From Sulfurimonas sp. HSL1-2 (GTDB lineage Bacteria; Campylobacterota; Campylobacteria; Campylobacterales; Sulfurimonadaceae), in assembly GCF_039645565.1 (NCBI RefSeq), contig NZ_CP147914.1:310001-374000 (forward strand): a DNA stretch of 64,000 nucleotides, read 5' to 3'. Shown here in pieces: positions 8,048-16,497 of this stretch (position 1 is the first letter of the stretch; the number at the start of each line of letters is the position of its first letter). The position numbers were made by a program, and so were the translations under genes. The notes under the pieces are model-generated. The model ran no database searches and was not told the DNA's origin. It saw only the letters and a list, made by a program, of their open reading frames with translations.

Positions 8048-8693
8048 AGCGGTAGCCTATGCCGCGCACGGTAGTGATCCGCTCGCTGCCGACCAGTTCG
8101 CGCAGGCGGCGGATATGCGAGCGCAGAGTCGCATCGCTGGGGAGCTGGTCGAATTCCCAGAGGTTCTGGACCAGCTCCTCCGCGGAGAGGGTGCGGCCAG
8201 GATGGGCGAGGAAATACTCCAGCATCGCGGCCTCTTTCGGGGCGAGAGATTGGCGCCCCTGTGATGTTTCGATGCGTTTGGCATCCGGGTCGTAGAAGCA
8301 GTCGCCGCCGAGCAGGACCTTCTGTTTCTGCTCGATCTTGAAGAGCCGTTTGCTGTTCTCGACGCGCAGCCGCAGCTCTTCGAGGGCGAAGGGTTTTCGG
8401 ATGTAGTCGTGGGCACCGGCGTCGAAACCGGCCTTGAGCCGGGCCGTGTCTTCATAGGCGGTGACGAGGATGGCGGGGGTGGTGACATTGAGTCCGCGCA
8501 GGCTCTTCAGCAGGGCGATGCCGTTCTGGCCGGGGACGTTGATGTCGAAAATGAAGAGGTCGTAGCGCTTCTGTCCGATCAGGGCCGTTGCCTCGTCAGC
8601 CGTGTAGGCCCGGTCCGTCTCGTAGTGCTCCGCAAGGTAATCGCCGACGATGTCGGAGAGCACGGGGTCGTCTTCGAGCAGCAGTATGCGCAT
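8040..8693 (-). CDS. OmpR-family response regulator
   Basis: A 217-residue regulator. The receiver domain has the acidic pair EDD (residues 7-9), phospho-acceptor Asp50 in DLFIFDINVPG, the Thr/Ser position in ILVTAYE, and the lysine in YIRKPF. The C-terminal winged-helix domain (about 125-217) ends TTVRGIGYRYE, as in OmpR/PhoB proteins. Such regulators bind tandem direct repeats spaced about 11 bp. Exactly that arrangement occurs at three promoters in this island (9388, 11487, 18737), so this protein is the best candidate to bind them. GGAGG precedes the ATG. It follows the SHOCT gene by 65 bp. Confidence 0.94.
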   Translation of the reverse strand: MRILLLEDDPVLSDIVGDYLAEHYETDRAYTADEATALIGQKRYDLFIFDINVPGQNGIALLKSLRGLNVTTPAILVTAYEDTARLKAGFDAGAHDYIRKPFALEELRLRVENSKRLFKIEQKQKVLLGGDCFYDPDAKRIETSQGRQSLAPKEAAMLEYFLAHPGRTLSAEELVQNLWEFDQLPSDATLRSHIRRLRELVGSERITTVRGIGYRYE

Positions 8694-8758
8694 GGCCCGC
8701 CTCCATTGGGAATCAACTATCTTAATCTTTTCACGGTTAGAAGCGGCTTTTTACCGTT

Positions 8759-8965
8759 TCAGTCGTTTTCGGTCAACTCCGCTTTGAGTCGTTCGTAGGT
8801 ACCGATGTCGATCTCCCCGCGGGCCAGGCGCTCATCGAGGATTTCGAGGGCCCGGGAGCGGCTGCTGCGGCCGTTGCGTCCGGAAGCCACGTAAAGCACG
8901 GCGGCGATGATCAACAGGGGAAGCAGCCACCACAGCCACATCCAGCCCATGCCGAAGGTATGCAT
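8759..8965 (-). CDS. small SHOCT-domain membrane protein
   Basis: A 68-residue protein: a Trp/Met-rich membrane helix (about residues 6-28), then a basic linker and a C-terminal SHOCT motif (ALEILDERLARGEIDIGTYERLKAEL). SHOCT is a short helical module that occurs at the ends of many membrane proteins and may mediate oligomerisation; its function is not settled. AAAGGAG precedes the ATG. It sits between the Met-rich protein and the response regulator on the same strand, so all four genes probably share the promoter at 9375. The Met and Trp content of the helix start fits a metal-stress setting but proves nothing. Confidence 0.85.
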   Translation of the reverse strand: MHTFGMGWMWLWWLLPLLIIAAVLYVASGRNGRSSRSRALEILDERLARGEIDIGTYERLKAELTEND

Positions 8966-9003
8966 CTTCTCTCCTTTGAGGCAGGGGAGCTAAGGCTGCG
9001 GCC

Positions 9004-9345
9004 TTAGTTGCCCCCGCTGCACTTCTTCTGACCGCCCATGCCCTGGCCACCCATATTTTTGCCGTCCATGCCCTGCGGCATCATGGGACCGCCTTTGCGC
9101 ATCTTCATGTTGCACATATTGAGCTCCTGCGTCGTTGTGGCGCTGTTGACGCAGCTCTTGACGTTGTCGAGGTGCTGCATCATCATCATACGGTCATGAT
9201 CCATATCACCGTTCATCATCATTTTGCCCTGTTGCATGTTTCCTTGCTGCATCCCCATACCGTTGCACTTGCCCATTTGGGCGGCCGCCGTTGTCGTCAG
9301 TCCGAGTGCCAGCAGCGATGCCGCAGCGAGAGTGATCGTTCTCAT
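9004..9345 (-). CDS. Met-rich periplasmic protein (probable Cu/Ag binder)
   Basis: A 113-residue protein with a signal peptide cleaved near TAAAQ (residues 19-23). The mature part is unusually rich in Met, with MxM and MMMM clusters, His in a DHDRMMMMQH segment, and four Cys (CNG, SCVN, MCNM, KKCSG). Periplasmic Met clusters bind Cu(I) or Ag(I). The gene starts 30 bp downstream of the predicted -10 box, has AAAGGA before the ATG, and leads the operon with the SHOCT protein and the two-component system. I know of no named family; a periplasmic metal buffer or chaperone is inferred from composition and context. Confidence 0.75.
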   Translation of the reverse strand: MRTITLAAASLLALGLTTTAAAQMGKCNGMGMQQGNMQQGKMMMNGDMDHDRMMMMQHLDNVKSCVNSATTTQELNMCNMKMRKGGPMMPQGMDGKNMGGQGMGGQKKCSGGN

Positions 9346-9374
9346 TCTTCATCCTTTGAATGGTATTGACAAAG

Positions 9375-9406
9375 AGTGTAGTGGGATAGTGTGCAGAGAG
9401 TGTGCA
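9375..9406 (-). promoter_or_regulatory. direct-repeat activator site and -10 box of the Met-rich / two-component operon
   Basis: Read toward the gene: TGCACACT, CTC, TGCACACT, seven bases, TACACT. The two octamers (9399-9406 and 9388-9395) start 11 bp apart, one helical turn. They cover the place where a -35 box would lie. The same layout with the same 7-base gap to the -10 box occurs at 11474-11505 and 18724-18755. This is the usual geometry of an OmpR/PhoB-type activator site. The link to the local response regulator is inference. Confidence 0.65.
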
Positions 9407-9415
9407 TACCGGGCC

Positions 9416-11443
9416 TCAGTGCGCCGCCCGTTTGAGCAGCTGCGCATTCAGGGCGACGATAACGGTGCTTATGGACATCAGCACGGCGCCGAACGCGGGG
9501 CCGATAACGATGTGCCAGGGGGCGAGTACCCCGGCCGCGAGGGGGATGGCAACGAGGTTGTAGCCGCTGGCCCACCAGAGGTTCTCTTTCATTTTGCCGT
9601 AGGTGCGGCGCGAAAGCCGTACGGCGTCCACGACGCTGCGCAGGTCGCTCTGGGTCAGGATGATGTCGGCGCTGTCGATGGCGATGTCGGTGCCTGCGCC
9701 GACGGCGATGCCGATGTCGGCCCCGAGGAGGGAGGGAGCGTCGTTGACGCCGTCGCCGACCATCGCGACACGCCTGCCCTCGGCCCGGCGCGCTTTGACA
9801 AAGGCGAGTTTCTCGTCGGGCAGCAGCCCGGCGCGGTAATGGTCGATGCCCGCCTTCTTGGCGACGGCGGTGGCGACCGCTTCGTTGTCGCCGGTCAGCA
9901 TCCAGGTCTCGATGCCGAACGATTTGAGCGCCGCGACGGCATCCGCAGAGGTGTCACGGATCTTGTCATCGAGGAGGATGACACCGACGAGGCGGCGGTC
10001 GATGACGACCCAGACGGTCGTCGAGGCCGTCTTCTCGAACTGGCGCAGTGGCGGCGGGATGTCGAGGTCTTCGCGTGCAATGAGCTGCGGGCCGCCGACC
10101 ATGACCTTATGCCCGTCGATCTCTGCCGAGGCCCCGATGCCCGGAAGCGCCTTGAACGCGCCGGCCTGGACCGGACGGATTCCCACACTGTCGGCATAGA
10201 CGGCGACGGCGCGGGCGATGCTGTGTTCGGAGTTTTGTTCCAGTGCAGCCGCATAGGCGAGCAGGGTCTCTTCATCCTCCAGGGCCACTGTTTTGCTGAC
10301 GGCAAGGCGCCCTTCGGTGACGGTCCCCGTTTTGTCGAAGCAGATCGTATCGATGCCGCGGAGGGCTTCGAACGCCTGACGGTTGCGGATAAGAATGCCC
10401 GATTTCGCCGCGAGCGATGTTGAGATGGCGACGACCAGCGGTACGGCAAGCCCCAGGGCGTGGGGACAGGCGATAATAAGCACGGTCACACTGCGCAAAA
10501 CGGCATCGGCGGGGGAGAGCAGCACAGACCAGACGGCGAAGGTGCCACTCCCGGCGGCGAGCGCCGCATAGAAAAGCCACCCGGCGGCGCGGTTGGCCAG
10601 GTCCTGGGTATGCGAGCGGCTCTGCTGGGCCTCCTTGACGAGGGCGATCACCTGAGAGAGGTAGCTCTGTTCGCCGGGTTTCGTAATCCGCACACGCAGG
10701 GCACCGTCGAGGTTGAGGGCCCCCATGAAGAGCGTCTCGCCTGCCGTTTTGAAGACGGGTTTCGACTCCCCCGTGAGCAGGGCTTCGTTGACGGTGCTCT
10801 CCCCCGCTTCGACCGTGCCGTCCGCGGCAATGTTCTCGCCGGGCCGTACGAGGATGCGGTCGCCCGGCTGCAGGGCACTGACGTCGACACTTTCCGAGGT
10901 GCCGTCCCGGTTCAGGCGCGTTGCCGTTTTGGGCATCAGCCGTACGAGGTCTTCGAGGGCATTGGAGGCGCCGAGGATGCTTTTGGCTTCGATGTAGTGG
11001 CCGATGAGCATGACGTCGATCAGGGTGGCCAGCTCCCAGAAAAAGGCTTTGCCGCCGGGGAAAAAAAGGGTGGAGACCGAGTAGCCGTAGGCGACGGTGA
11101 TCGCCATTGAAATCAGGGTCATCATCCCCGGTTGGCGCGATTTGAGTTCGTCCAGGGTCATCGTCAGGAAGGGTTTGCCGCCGTAAAAGTAGATGAACGT
11201 GGCAAGCAGGGCGGTGATGCCGTCACGGTAGGGGAAGTCGAAACGGATGCCGGCCCAGCCCTGGAGCATCGGCGAGAAGAGGAGGATGGGAACGGTGACG
11301 ATCAGCGAAACGATGAAGCGCAGCCGCATCTCCTCCATGTGGTGCATGTGCCCCATGCCGCCGTGCCCATGCCCTGCATGCGCATGCGCAGAGTGGTCAT
11401 GCGATTGACCGTGATCATGGTGCATCGTGTGGTCGTGTTCCAT
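9416..11443 (-). CDS. copB: CopB-type P1B heavy-metal ATPase
   Basis: A 675-residue P-type ATPase. The first 40 residues are extremely rich in His (repeated HxH and MHH), replacing a classical CxxC metal-binding domain. The transport motif is CPH (residues 326-328), the CopB/P1B-3 signature associated with Cu(II)/Cu(I) and Ag export, not the CPC of CopA. The phosphorylation site DKTGT has Asp370. TGES (about 224-227), HP-like and [10 protein letters not shown] motifs are present. ATG at 11443 has AAGGAG upstream. Its promoter carries the shared direct repeat, and the porin/cytochrome operon diverges from the same site. Confidence 0.94.
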   Translation of the reverse strand: MEHDHTMHHDHGQSHDHSAHAHAGHGHGGMGHMHHMEEMRLRFIVSLIVTVPILLFSPMLQGWAGIRFDFPYRDGITALLATFIYFYGGKPFLTMTLDELKSRQPGMMTLISMAITVAYGYSVSTLFFPGGKAFFWELATLIDVMLIGHYIEAKSILGASNALEDLVRLMPKTATRLNRDGTSESVDVSALQPGDRILVRPGENIAADGTVEAGESTVNEALLTGESKPVFKTAGETLFMGALNLDGALRVRITKPGEQSYLSQVIALVKEAQQSRSHTQDLANRAAGWLFYAALAAGSGTFAVWSVLLSPADAVLRSVTVLIIACPHALGLAVPLVVAISTSLAAKSGILIRNRQAFEALRGIDTICFDKTGTVTEGRLAVSKTVALEDEETLLAYAAALEQNSEHSIARAVAVYADSVGIRPVQAGAFKALPGIGASAEIDGHKVMVGGPQLIAREDLDIPPPLRQFEKTASTTVWVVIDRRLVGVILLDDKIRDTSADAVAALKSFGIETWMLTGDNEAVATAVAKKAGIDHYRAGLLPDEKLAFVKARRAEGRRVAMVGDGVNDAPSLLGADIGIAVGAGTDIAIDSADIILTQSDLRSVVDAVRLSRRTYGKMKENLWWASGYNLVAIPLAAGVLAPWHIVIGPAFGAVLMSISTVIVALNAQLLKRAAH

Positions 11444-11473
11444 AGGGGCTCCTTTGTCATGCTGCTTTGTATC

Positions 11474-11522
11474 ATCATAGAGTGATTGTGTGCACACAGT
11501 GTGCACACTATGCTGATAGGCT
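11474..11522. promoter_or_regulatory. bidirectional direct-repeat operator between copB and porin genes
   Basis: Two copies of the self-palindromic decamer GTGTGCACAC (11488-11497 and 11499-11508) lie 11 bp apart. Read toward copB: TGCACACT, GTG, TGCACACA, seven bases, TATGAT (-10, 11474-11479). Read toward the porin: TGCACACA, GTG, TGCACACT (ending 11509), seven bases, TAGGCT (11517-11522). Because each half-site is a palindrome, one operator can serve both promoters with identical geometry. Confidence 0.65.
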
Positions 11523-11585
11523 TTATGCAGACACCATCCGGGTGCCTCTTCAAACATTGGCCGGCACCTGGTCCAAGGAGCAGTC

Positions 11586-12707
11586 ATGAAACGTTTGAAG
11601 GTGCAGGGAGTCCTGCTGTTTTCCCTGGCCACGGTGCTGGCGGCGCAGGACGATATCGCGCAGATGCGCGAGGAGATCACTGCGCTGAAAACATCCGTGG
11701 CCGAATTGCAGCGTGCCCGGGAGACGAACGCCGATGCCGCCTTTATGCTCTCGGGATATGCGGCGGCGGGGTATGTCTATTCCGAACACACCAACGGCGG
11801 GTTCGACCTGGTGCAGTTCTCGCCGATTTTCCAGTACGCCTATAAAGACCTTGTCCTCTTTACCGGAGAGCTTGAAACGAAAATGAATGACGATCTGGAA
11901 ACGAGCGTGGAGCTGGAGTATGCCTCGGCGAGCATCTTCTTAAACGACTACATGGTGCTGGTTGCCGGGAAGTTTCTCTCCCCGCTGGGGCAGTTCCGGC
12001 AGAACCTGCACCCTTCGTGGATCAACAAACTGCCGACGGAGCCGATCGGTTTCGGGGAGGACGGCGCCGCCCCGATCTCCTTTACCGGCCTCGGCTTGCG
12101 CGGCGGGCTCCCGCTTGGGGCGCTGCCGAGCAACTACACCCTCTTCGTGGCCAATGCACCCGTGCTCGAACTCTCCGATGATAACAACACGACCATCGGC
12201 GCGATCGCGGCGGAGGGCCCTACATCCTCCGATACCGCGGGCTATACCGTCGGGCTGCGTTATGCCGTAGATCCGCTGCCCAACTGCGAGATCGGTGTCT
12301 CCGGTGCGTACGGCAAGGCGGCACTCGAAGGTGAATCGAAACGCGATTACAGCGTGTTCGACGCGGACCTCTCGTGGCACTACGACGGCGCGGATCTGAA
12401 AGCGGAATACAGCCAGCAGAAAGTCGGGAAGCAAAACAGCAGTATCGCCCCCGACGCCTTCACCTGGAAAGCGTGGTATGCGCAGCTGGCCTACCAGTTC
12501 GATGCGCTGTCCCTCGAGCCCGTCGTGCGCTACGGGGCGTTCCGCCCGGCCGATTCCGACCTCGACCGCGACCAGGTCTCCGTGGGGCTCAACTATCTGT
12601 TCGCCCCGAGCGTTATCGCCAAGGTGGCGTACGAATTCAATAATGCGGACAAGGCGCCGGAGTACGATGACAACCGCGTCCTGGCCCAGTTTGCCTTCGG
12701 TTTTTAG
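11586..12707 (+). CDS. outer-membrane porin-like protein
   Basis: A 373-residue protein with a signal peptide (cleavage near VLAAQ), then a short coiled coil (about 22-48, DIAQMREEITALKTSVAELQ) and a beta-barrel of alternating hydrophobic strands ending in a terminal Phe (AQFAFGF). The layout of an N-terminal coil plus barrel resembles phosphate-selective (OprO/P-like) porins. AAGGAG precedes the ATG. It diverges from copB across the shared operator and is followed 6 bp later by a cytochrome c gene. A role in the metal response, such as altering outer-membrane permeability, is suggested only by context. Confidence 0.82.
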   Translation: MKRLKVQGVLLFSLATVLAAQDDIAQMREEITALKTSVAELQRARETNADAAFMLSGYAAAGYVYSEHTNGGFDLVQFSPIFQYAYKDLVLFTGELETKMNDDLETSVELEYASASIFLNDYMVLVAGKFLSPLGQFRQNLHPSWINKLPTEPIGFGEDGAAPISFTGLGLRGGLPLGALPSNYTLFVANAPVLELSDDNNTTIGAIAAEGPTSSDTAGYTVGLRYAVDPLPNCEIGVSGAYGKAALEGESKRDYSVFDADLSWHYDGADLKAEYSQQKVGKQNSSIAPDAFTWKAWYAQLAYQFDALSLEPVVRYGAFRPADSDLDRDQVSVGLNYLFAPSVIAKVAYEFNNADKAPEYDDNRVLAQFAFGF

Positions 12708-12713
12708 GAGGGG

Positions 12714-12977
12714 ATGATGAACCGGTTTGCACAATTAATCTGTATCCAGGCGATGGTGGCTGGTGCCCTTTGCGCGGCGCCCGCCGGTGAGGGCGACCCT
12801 GTCAACGGGGCGAAGGTGTGGGCCGACACCTGTGTACGGTGCCACAACATGAGGCCCCCTTCGAACCTTTCCGAACGCGCATGGCGCATCTCCATGCAGC
12901 ACATGCGGGTCCGCGCCAACCTGACGGGCAAAGAGGCGCGTGATACGCTGGCGTTTATTCTGCAATCGAAAGAGTGA
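12714..12977 (+). CDS. small periplasmic monoheme cytochrome c
   Basis: An 87-residue protein with a signal peptide (cleavage near ALCAAP), one heme-c motif CVRCH (about residues 40-44), and a candidate axial Met in ISMQHM (about 61-66). This is a compact class I-type cytochrome c domain. AGGAGGGG precedes tandem ATG codons at 12714 and 12717. It lies 6 bp after the porin gene and so is probably cotranscribed from the metal-responsive operator. Its redox partner is unknown; oxidation of Cu(I) in the periplasm is one possibility, not supported directly. Confidence 0.85.
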   Translation: MMNRFAQLICIQAMVAGALCAAPAGEGDPVNGAKVWADTCVRCHNMRPPSNLSERAWRISMQHMRVRANLTGKEARDTLAFILQSKE

Positions 12978-13002
12978 GCGCGGCGCGGACTTTGAGGCCG
13001 CC

Positions 13003-13021
13003 TGCCCCCTTTATGGGGGCA
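13003..13021. terminator. hairpin between converging cytochrome c and lipoprotein genes
   Basis: TGCCCCC and GGGGGCA form a 7-bp stem around TTTAT. A T-rich stretch (CCTTTTTT) follows on the plus strand, but about seven bases away. The site lies in the 56-bp gap between convergent genes. A terminator is likely, mainly for the plus-strand operon. Confidence 0.45.
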
Positions 13022-13033
13022 TTCCCACCTTTT

Positions 13034-13345
13034 TTATTTCGACACGTTGTACTCGAGCGTCAGCTTGCCGGTGTCGGGGTCCCGGACGCAGTCGTAGACC
13101 GCTTCAACCGTCTTCGCATTCATGACGCATCCCATGCGCGGGTCGTCCGTTGACATCTGGGTGAGGACAGAGCGCTGTTTCTTCGCCAGTTCCGAACTGC
13201 CGCTGACCATATTGGCCCCGCATTTGCCGGCCCCGCATTTCATGGCACCGGCGGTAGGGGTGTCGGAGGCTTTTTTCTGATCGCTGCAGCCTGTCAGGGC
13301 GACGAGCGCTGCGAGCAGCGCGGTGGTATAAAGAGTCTGTTTCAT
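13034..13345 (-). CDS. small Cys-rich lipoprotein of the RND efflux operon
   Basis: A 103-residue protein with a lipobox LTGC (Cys20). The mature part contains KCGAGKCGANM, where the repeated KCG units resemble the EGKCG/GKCG motifs of copper-binding bufferin-like peptides. A conserved-looking tail has MGCVMNAKTVEAVYDCVRDP. Its ATG overlaps the cusA stop (ATGA), so it is the fourth gene of the tolC-cusB-cusA transcript. No multinuclear iron oxidase (DUF692) gene that would modify such Cys residues is visible nearby. Periplasmic Cu(I)/Ag(I) delivery to the pump, analogous in role to CusF, is inferred. Confidence 0.75.
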   Translation of the reverse strand: MKQTLYTTALLAALVALTGCSDQKKASDTPTAGAMKCGAGKCGANMVSGSSELAKKQRSVLTQMSTDDPRMGCVMNAKTVEAVYDCVRDPDTGKLTLEYNVSK

Positions 13346-16300
13346 CTGTTTTCCTTTTGTGTGGTGTGGGCAGTGTTGCCCGGTTGTTTGTTCAAGTGGC
13401 GCCGCTCGTACATTTCGTAGAGAATCGGGATGATGAGGAGGCTGAGCAGTGCCGAGGTGACGATCCCGCCGAGCATCGGGGCGGCGATGCGCTGCATCAC
13501 CTCGCTGCCGACCCCGTGGGTGTACATGATGGGGGCGAGGCCGGCGAGGATGGAAAAGACCGTCATCAGCTTGGGCCGCACCCGTTTGACGGCCCCCTCA
13601 TTGATCGCCGCCTTCAGGGCTTGGGCGTCGAAACGTTCGCCCAGCGCCGCGCGGGAGGCCTCCACGCTGTCGGTGAGGTAGACGATCATGACGATGGCCG
13701 TCTCCGCGGCGATCCCCAGCAGGGCGAGGAAACCGACGATGACGGCGATGCTCATGCTGAAACCGAGCATCCAGACGTAGACGACCCCGCCCAGCAGCGC
13801 AAAGGGCAGTGTCAGGAAGACGATCAGGGTCGCGGCGAAGCGCCGCAGCGAGAGGTAGATGAGCAGCAAAATCACCGCCAGCACCGCCGGGATGATCCAG
13901 CGCATCTTCTCCATGGCCGAGGCGAGGTACTCCGCCTGGCCCGCCCACTCCATGTGGTAGCCCGGCGGCAGCGGGAAGTCCGTGAGTGCCTTCAGGGCCG
14001 CTTCTTTGTAGGCGACGGCGCCCACGCCCGGGCGCGGCGTGATGTAGACATAGGTGACCGGCGTCGCCATTTCGCTCTTGATGACCGAGGCGCTTTCACG
14101 GTAGCGGACGTCGGCGAAGGTAGAGAGGGGGACGAACCCCAGCGGCGTCTTGACGGGAAGGGCGCGGATATCGTCGAGGTTCCGCCGCTCATCCTCCTCG
14201 AGCCGCAGGGCGACCGGGTAGCGTTCGATCCCTTTGTAGAGCGTCGTCACCTTCATCCCGCCGATGGCCGCGCGGGTGGTTTCGAGCAGGGCCGTCTTTG
14301 CCAGCCCGTAGCGCTGCAGCGCCGTTTCGTCGATGTCGATGTCGATATAGTAGCCCGCGGCGGAGCGGTCGGCGAAGACCGACTGGGATTCGGGCAGCGG
14401 CATCAGTTTCTGTTCGATGGCTTGTGCCAGCCGCTGCAGCGTCGCGGCGTCGCTACCGTAGAGTTTGATGCCCACGGGGGTGCGGATGCCGCTTAGGAGC
14501 ATATCGATCCGGCCGCGGATGGGGTAGGTCCAGGAGTTGACAAGCCCGGGGACCTGGAGGGCCGCTTCCATATCGTTTCGCAGCTGCTCGTAGGTCATTC
14601 CTTCCCGCCACTGGGAGGGATCTTTGAAAGTAATGATGGTCTCCAGCATCCCCAGGGGAGCGGGGTCGGTGGCAGTGTCGGCGCGCCCCCCTTTGCCGAA
14701 GACCGTCTCCACCTCGGGGAAGCTCTTGAGGATCTTGTCCGTCTTCTGCGTCAGCGCCTTGCTCTGGTCGATGCTGATCCCGAACGGCGTCACCGGCATG
14801 TACATGAACGTCTGTTCATTGAGCATCGGCATGAACTCCCACTCGAGCTTCTCGTACAGCGGCGCGATGGCGACGAGCAGCGCGAGGGAGGCGGCCAGGA
14901 CGACGTAGCGCAGCTTCAGCCCCCACGCCAGCAGGGGCTGGTAGAGCCAGAGGAAGAAGCGGTTGATGGGGTTGGCGGTCTCTTCGCGGATGGGGCCGCG
15001 GATAAAGGAGACCATCAGCACCGGCACCAGCGTGACGGCGAGAATGGCGCCCGCGGACATGGCGAAGGTTTTGGTGAAGGCCAGCGGGGTAAACAGCAGC
15101 CCCTCCTCGCCCGAGAGCGCGAAAATGGGGAGGAAAGAGACGACGACGAGGGCGAGGGCGAAGAAGATGGGGCGTCCCACCTGCTGCGCCGCCGCCACGA
15201 CCGTCTCAGCGTGTTCGGCCGGTGTGAGCTCGCGGCCCAGCTCCCCGCGCTTTTTACGCAGCCGCTTATGGGCGTTTTCGATCATGACGATGCTCGCGTC
15301 CACGACGGTACCGAGCGCAATGGCGATCCCGCCGAGGCTCATGATGTTGCTGCCGATGCCGGCCAGTTTCATCAGCCCGAAGGTCGCACCGATGACGAGC
15401 GGCAGCACGAGCAGCACGATGAGCGAAGAGCGCAGGTGCATCAGGAAGAGGCCGATGATGATCACGACGATGACGCTCTCCTCGACGAGGGTGTCAGTCA
15501 GGGTACCGATCGCCTTGTCGATCAGCCCGGAGCGGTCGTAGGTGGTGACGACGTCGACGCCGTCGATATGCAGGGCGGCCATTTTCGCCTTGATCCGCTT
15601 GATGACGCTGTAGACGTCCTCGCCGTAACGTACCATGACGATCCCGCCGACGACCTCGCCCTCGCCGTTAAGGTCCGCCACACCGCGGCGGGCGGCGGGG
15701 ACTACTTCCACCCTCCCCAGCTGCGCGAGGGTGACGGGGATGCCGTTTTTGACGGTGACGATGAGCTTTCCGATGGAATCCAGATCTTTGAGGTAGCCCT
15801 TCGCCTGCACCATCCATTCGAAGCCGTTCTGGATGACGATACGCCCGCCGGTGTCGTTGTTGTTCTGCCGCAGCACCCGCGCGACGTCGCCGACGGAGAG
15901 GCCGTAGCGGATGAGGGCGTCGTTGTTGACGGTGAGCTGGAAGGTCGGTACGAAGCCGCCCACGGTGGCCACGTCGCTGACGCCGTCGACGCCCATCAGG
16001 GCGTATTTGAAGTAGTAGTCCTGCAGGGTGCGCAGCTCGGCGAGGCTCTTCGTTTTCGACGTCAGGGCGTACTCATAGACCCAGCCCACCCCCGAGGCGT
16101 CCGGCCCCAGGGCGACTTCCATCCCCTCGGGCAGTTTGCTCTGGATGGCGGCAAGCTGCTCCAGGACCCGTGACCGGGCCCAGTAGAGATCAGTCCCCTC
16201 CTTGAAGATGATATAGACGAGCGCGTTTTCATAGGTGGAGAAGCCGCGCACGGTGCGGATGTCGGCGATGGAGAGGAACTGCGACACCAGGGGGTAGGTC

Positions 16301-16494
16301 CCCTGGTCCTCGACGATTTCGGGGCTCTGCCCCTTCCAGGTGACCTGCACGATTACCTGGGGCGGGGAGAGGTCCGGCAGGGCGTCGAGCGGCGTCGTCA
16401 TCATCGCCCGGTAGGCGCCGAAGATGAGAAAGAGCGTCGCCATAAGGACGAGAAACCGGTTTTTGACGCTGAAGGCGATAAGACGTTCGATCAT
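13342..16494 (-). CDS. cusA: CusA/CzcA family RND heavy-metal efflux pump
   Basis: A 1050-residue inner-membrane transporter of normal length. The N-terminus MIERLIAFSVKNRFLV, the LDALPDLSPPQVIVQV stretch, GPDASGVGWVYEYAL and a dozen hydrophobic helices in two sets are typical of CusA. The large periplasmic loops contain many Met residues, such as MPMLNEQTFMYMPVTPFG, consistent with monovalent copper or silver export. It lies 3 bp after cusB and overlaps the lipoprotein gene by 4 bp. With the TolC-like protein and CusB it would form a tripartite pump spanning both membranes. Metal specificity cannot be proven from sequence alone. Confidence 0.95.
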   Translation of the reverse strand: MIERLIAFSVKNRFLVLMATLFLIFGAYRAMMTTPLDALPDLSPPQVIVQVTWKGQSPEIVEDQGTYPLVSQFLSIADIRTVRGFSTYENALVYIIFKEGTDLYWARSRVLEQLAAIQSKLPEGMEVALGPDASGVGWVYEYALTSKTKSLAELRTLQDYYFKYALMGVDGVSDVATVGGFVPTFQLTVNNDALIRYGLSVGDVARVLRQNNNDTGGRIVIQNGFEWMVQAKGYLKDLDSIGKLIVTVKNGIPVTLAQLGRVEVVPAARRGVADLNGEGEVVGGIVMVRYGEDVYSVIKRIKAKMAALHIDGVDVVTTYDRSGLIDKAIGTLTDTLVEESVIVVIIIGLFLMHLRSSLIVLLVLPLVIGATFGLMKLAGIGSNIMSLGGIAIALGTVVDASIVMIENAHKRLRKKRGELGRELTPAEHAETVVAAAQQVGRPIFFALALVVVSFLPIFALSGEEGLLFTPLAFTKTFAMSAGAILAVTLVPVLMVSFIRGPIREETANPINRFFLWLYQPLLAWGLKLRYVVLAASLALLVAIAPLYEKLEWEFMPMLNEQTFMYMPVTPFGISIDQSKALTQKTDKILKSFPEVETVFGKGGRADTATDPAPLGMLETIITFKDPSQWREGMTYEQLRNDMEAALQVPGLVNSWTYPIRGRIDMLLSGIRTPVGIKLYGSDAATLQRLAQAIEQKLMPLPESQSVFADRSAAGYYIDIDIDETALQRYGLAKTALLETTRAAIGGMKVTTLYKGIERYPVALRLEEDERRNLDDIRALPVKTPLGFVPLSTFADVRYRESASVIKSEMATPVTYVYITPRPGVGAVAYKEAALKALTDFPLPPGYHMEWAGQAEYLASAMEKMRWIIPAVLAVILLLIYLSLRRFAATLIVFLTLPFALLGGVVYVWMLGFSMSIAVIVGFLALLGIAAETAIVMIVYLTDSVEASRAALGERFDAQALKAAINEGAVKRVRPKLMTVFSILAGLAPIMYTHGVGSEVMQRIAAPMLGGIVTSALLSLLIIPILYEMYERRHLNKQPGNTAHTTQKENR

Positions 16495-16497
16495 TCC

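Noticed and set aside
15211-16173. Plus-strand frame opposite cusA
   Set aside because: Antisense shadow with His/Asp/Gly-rich sequence and no start signals.
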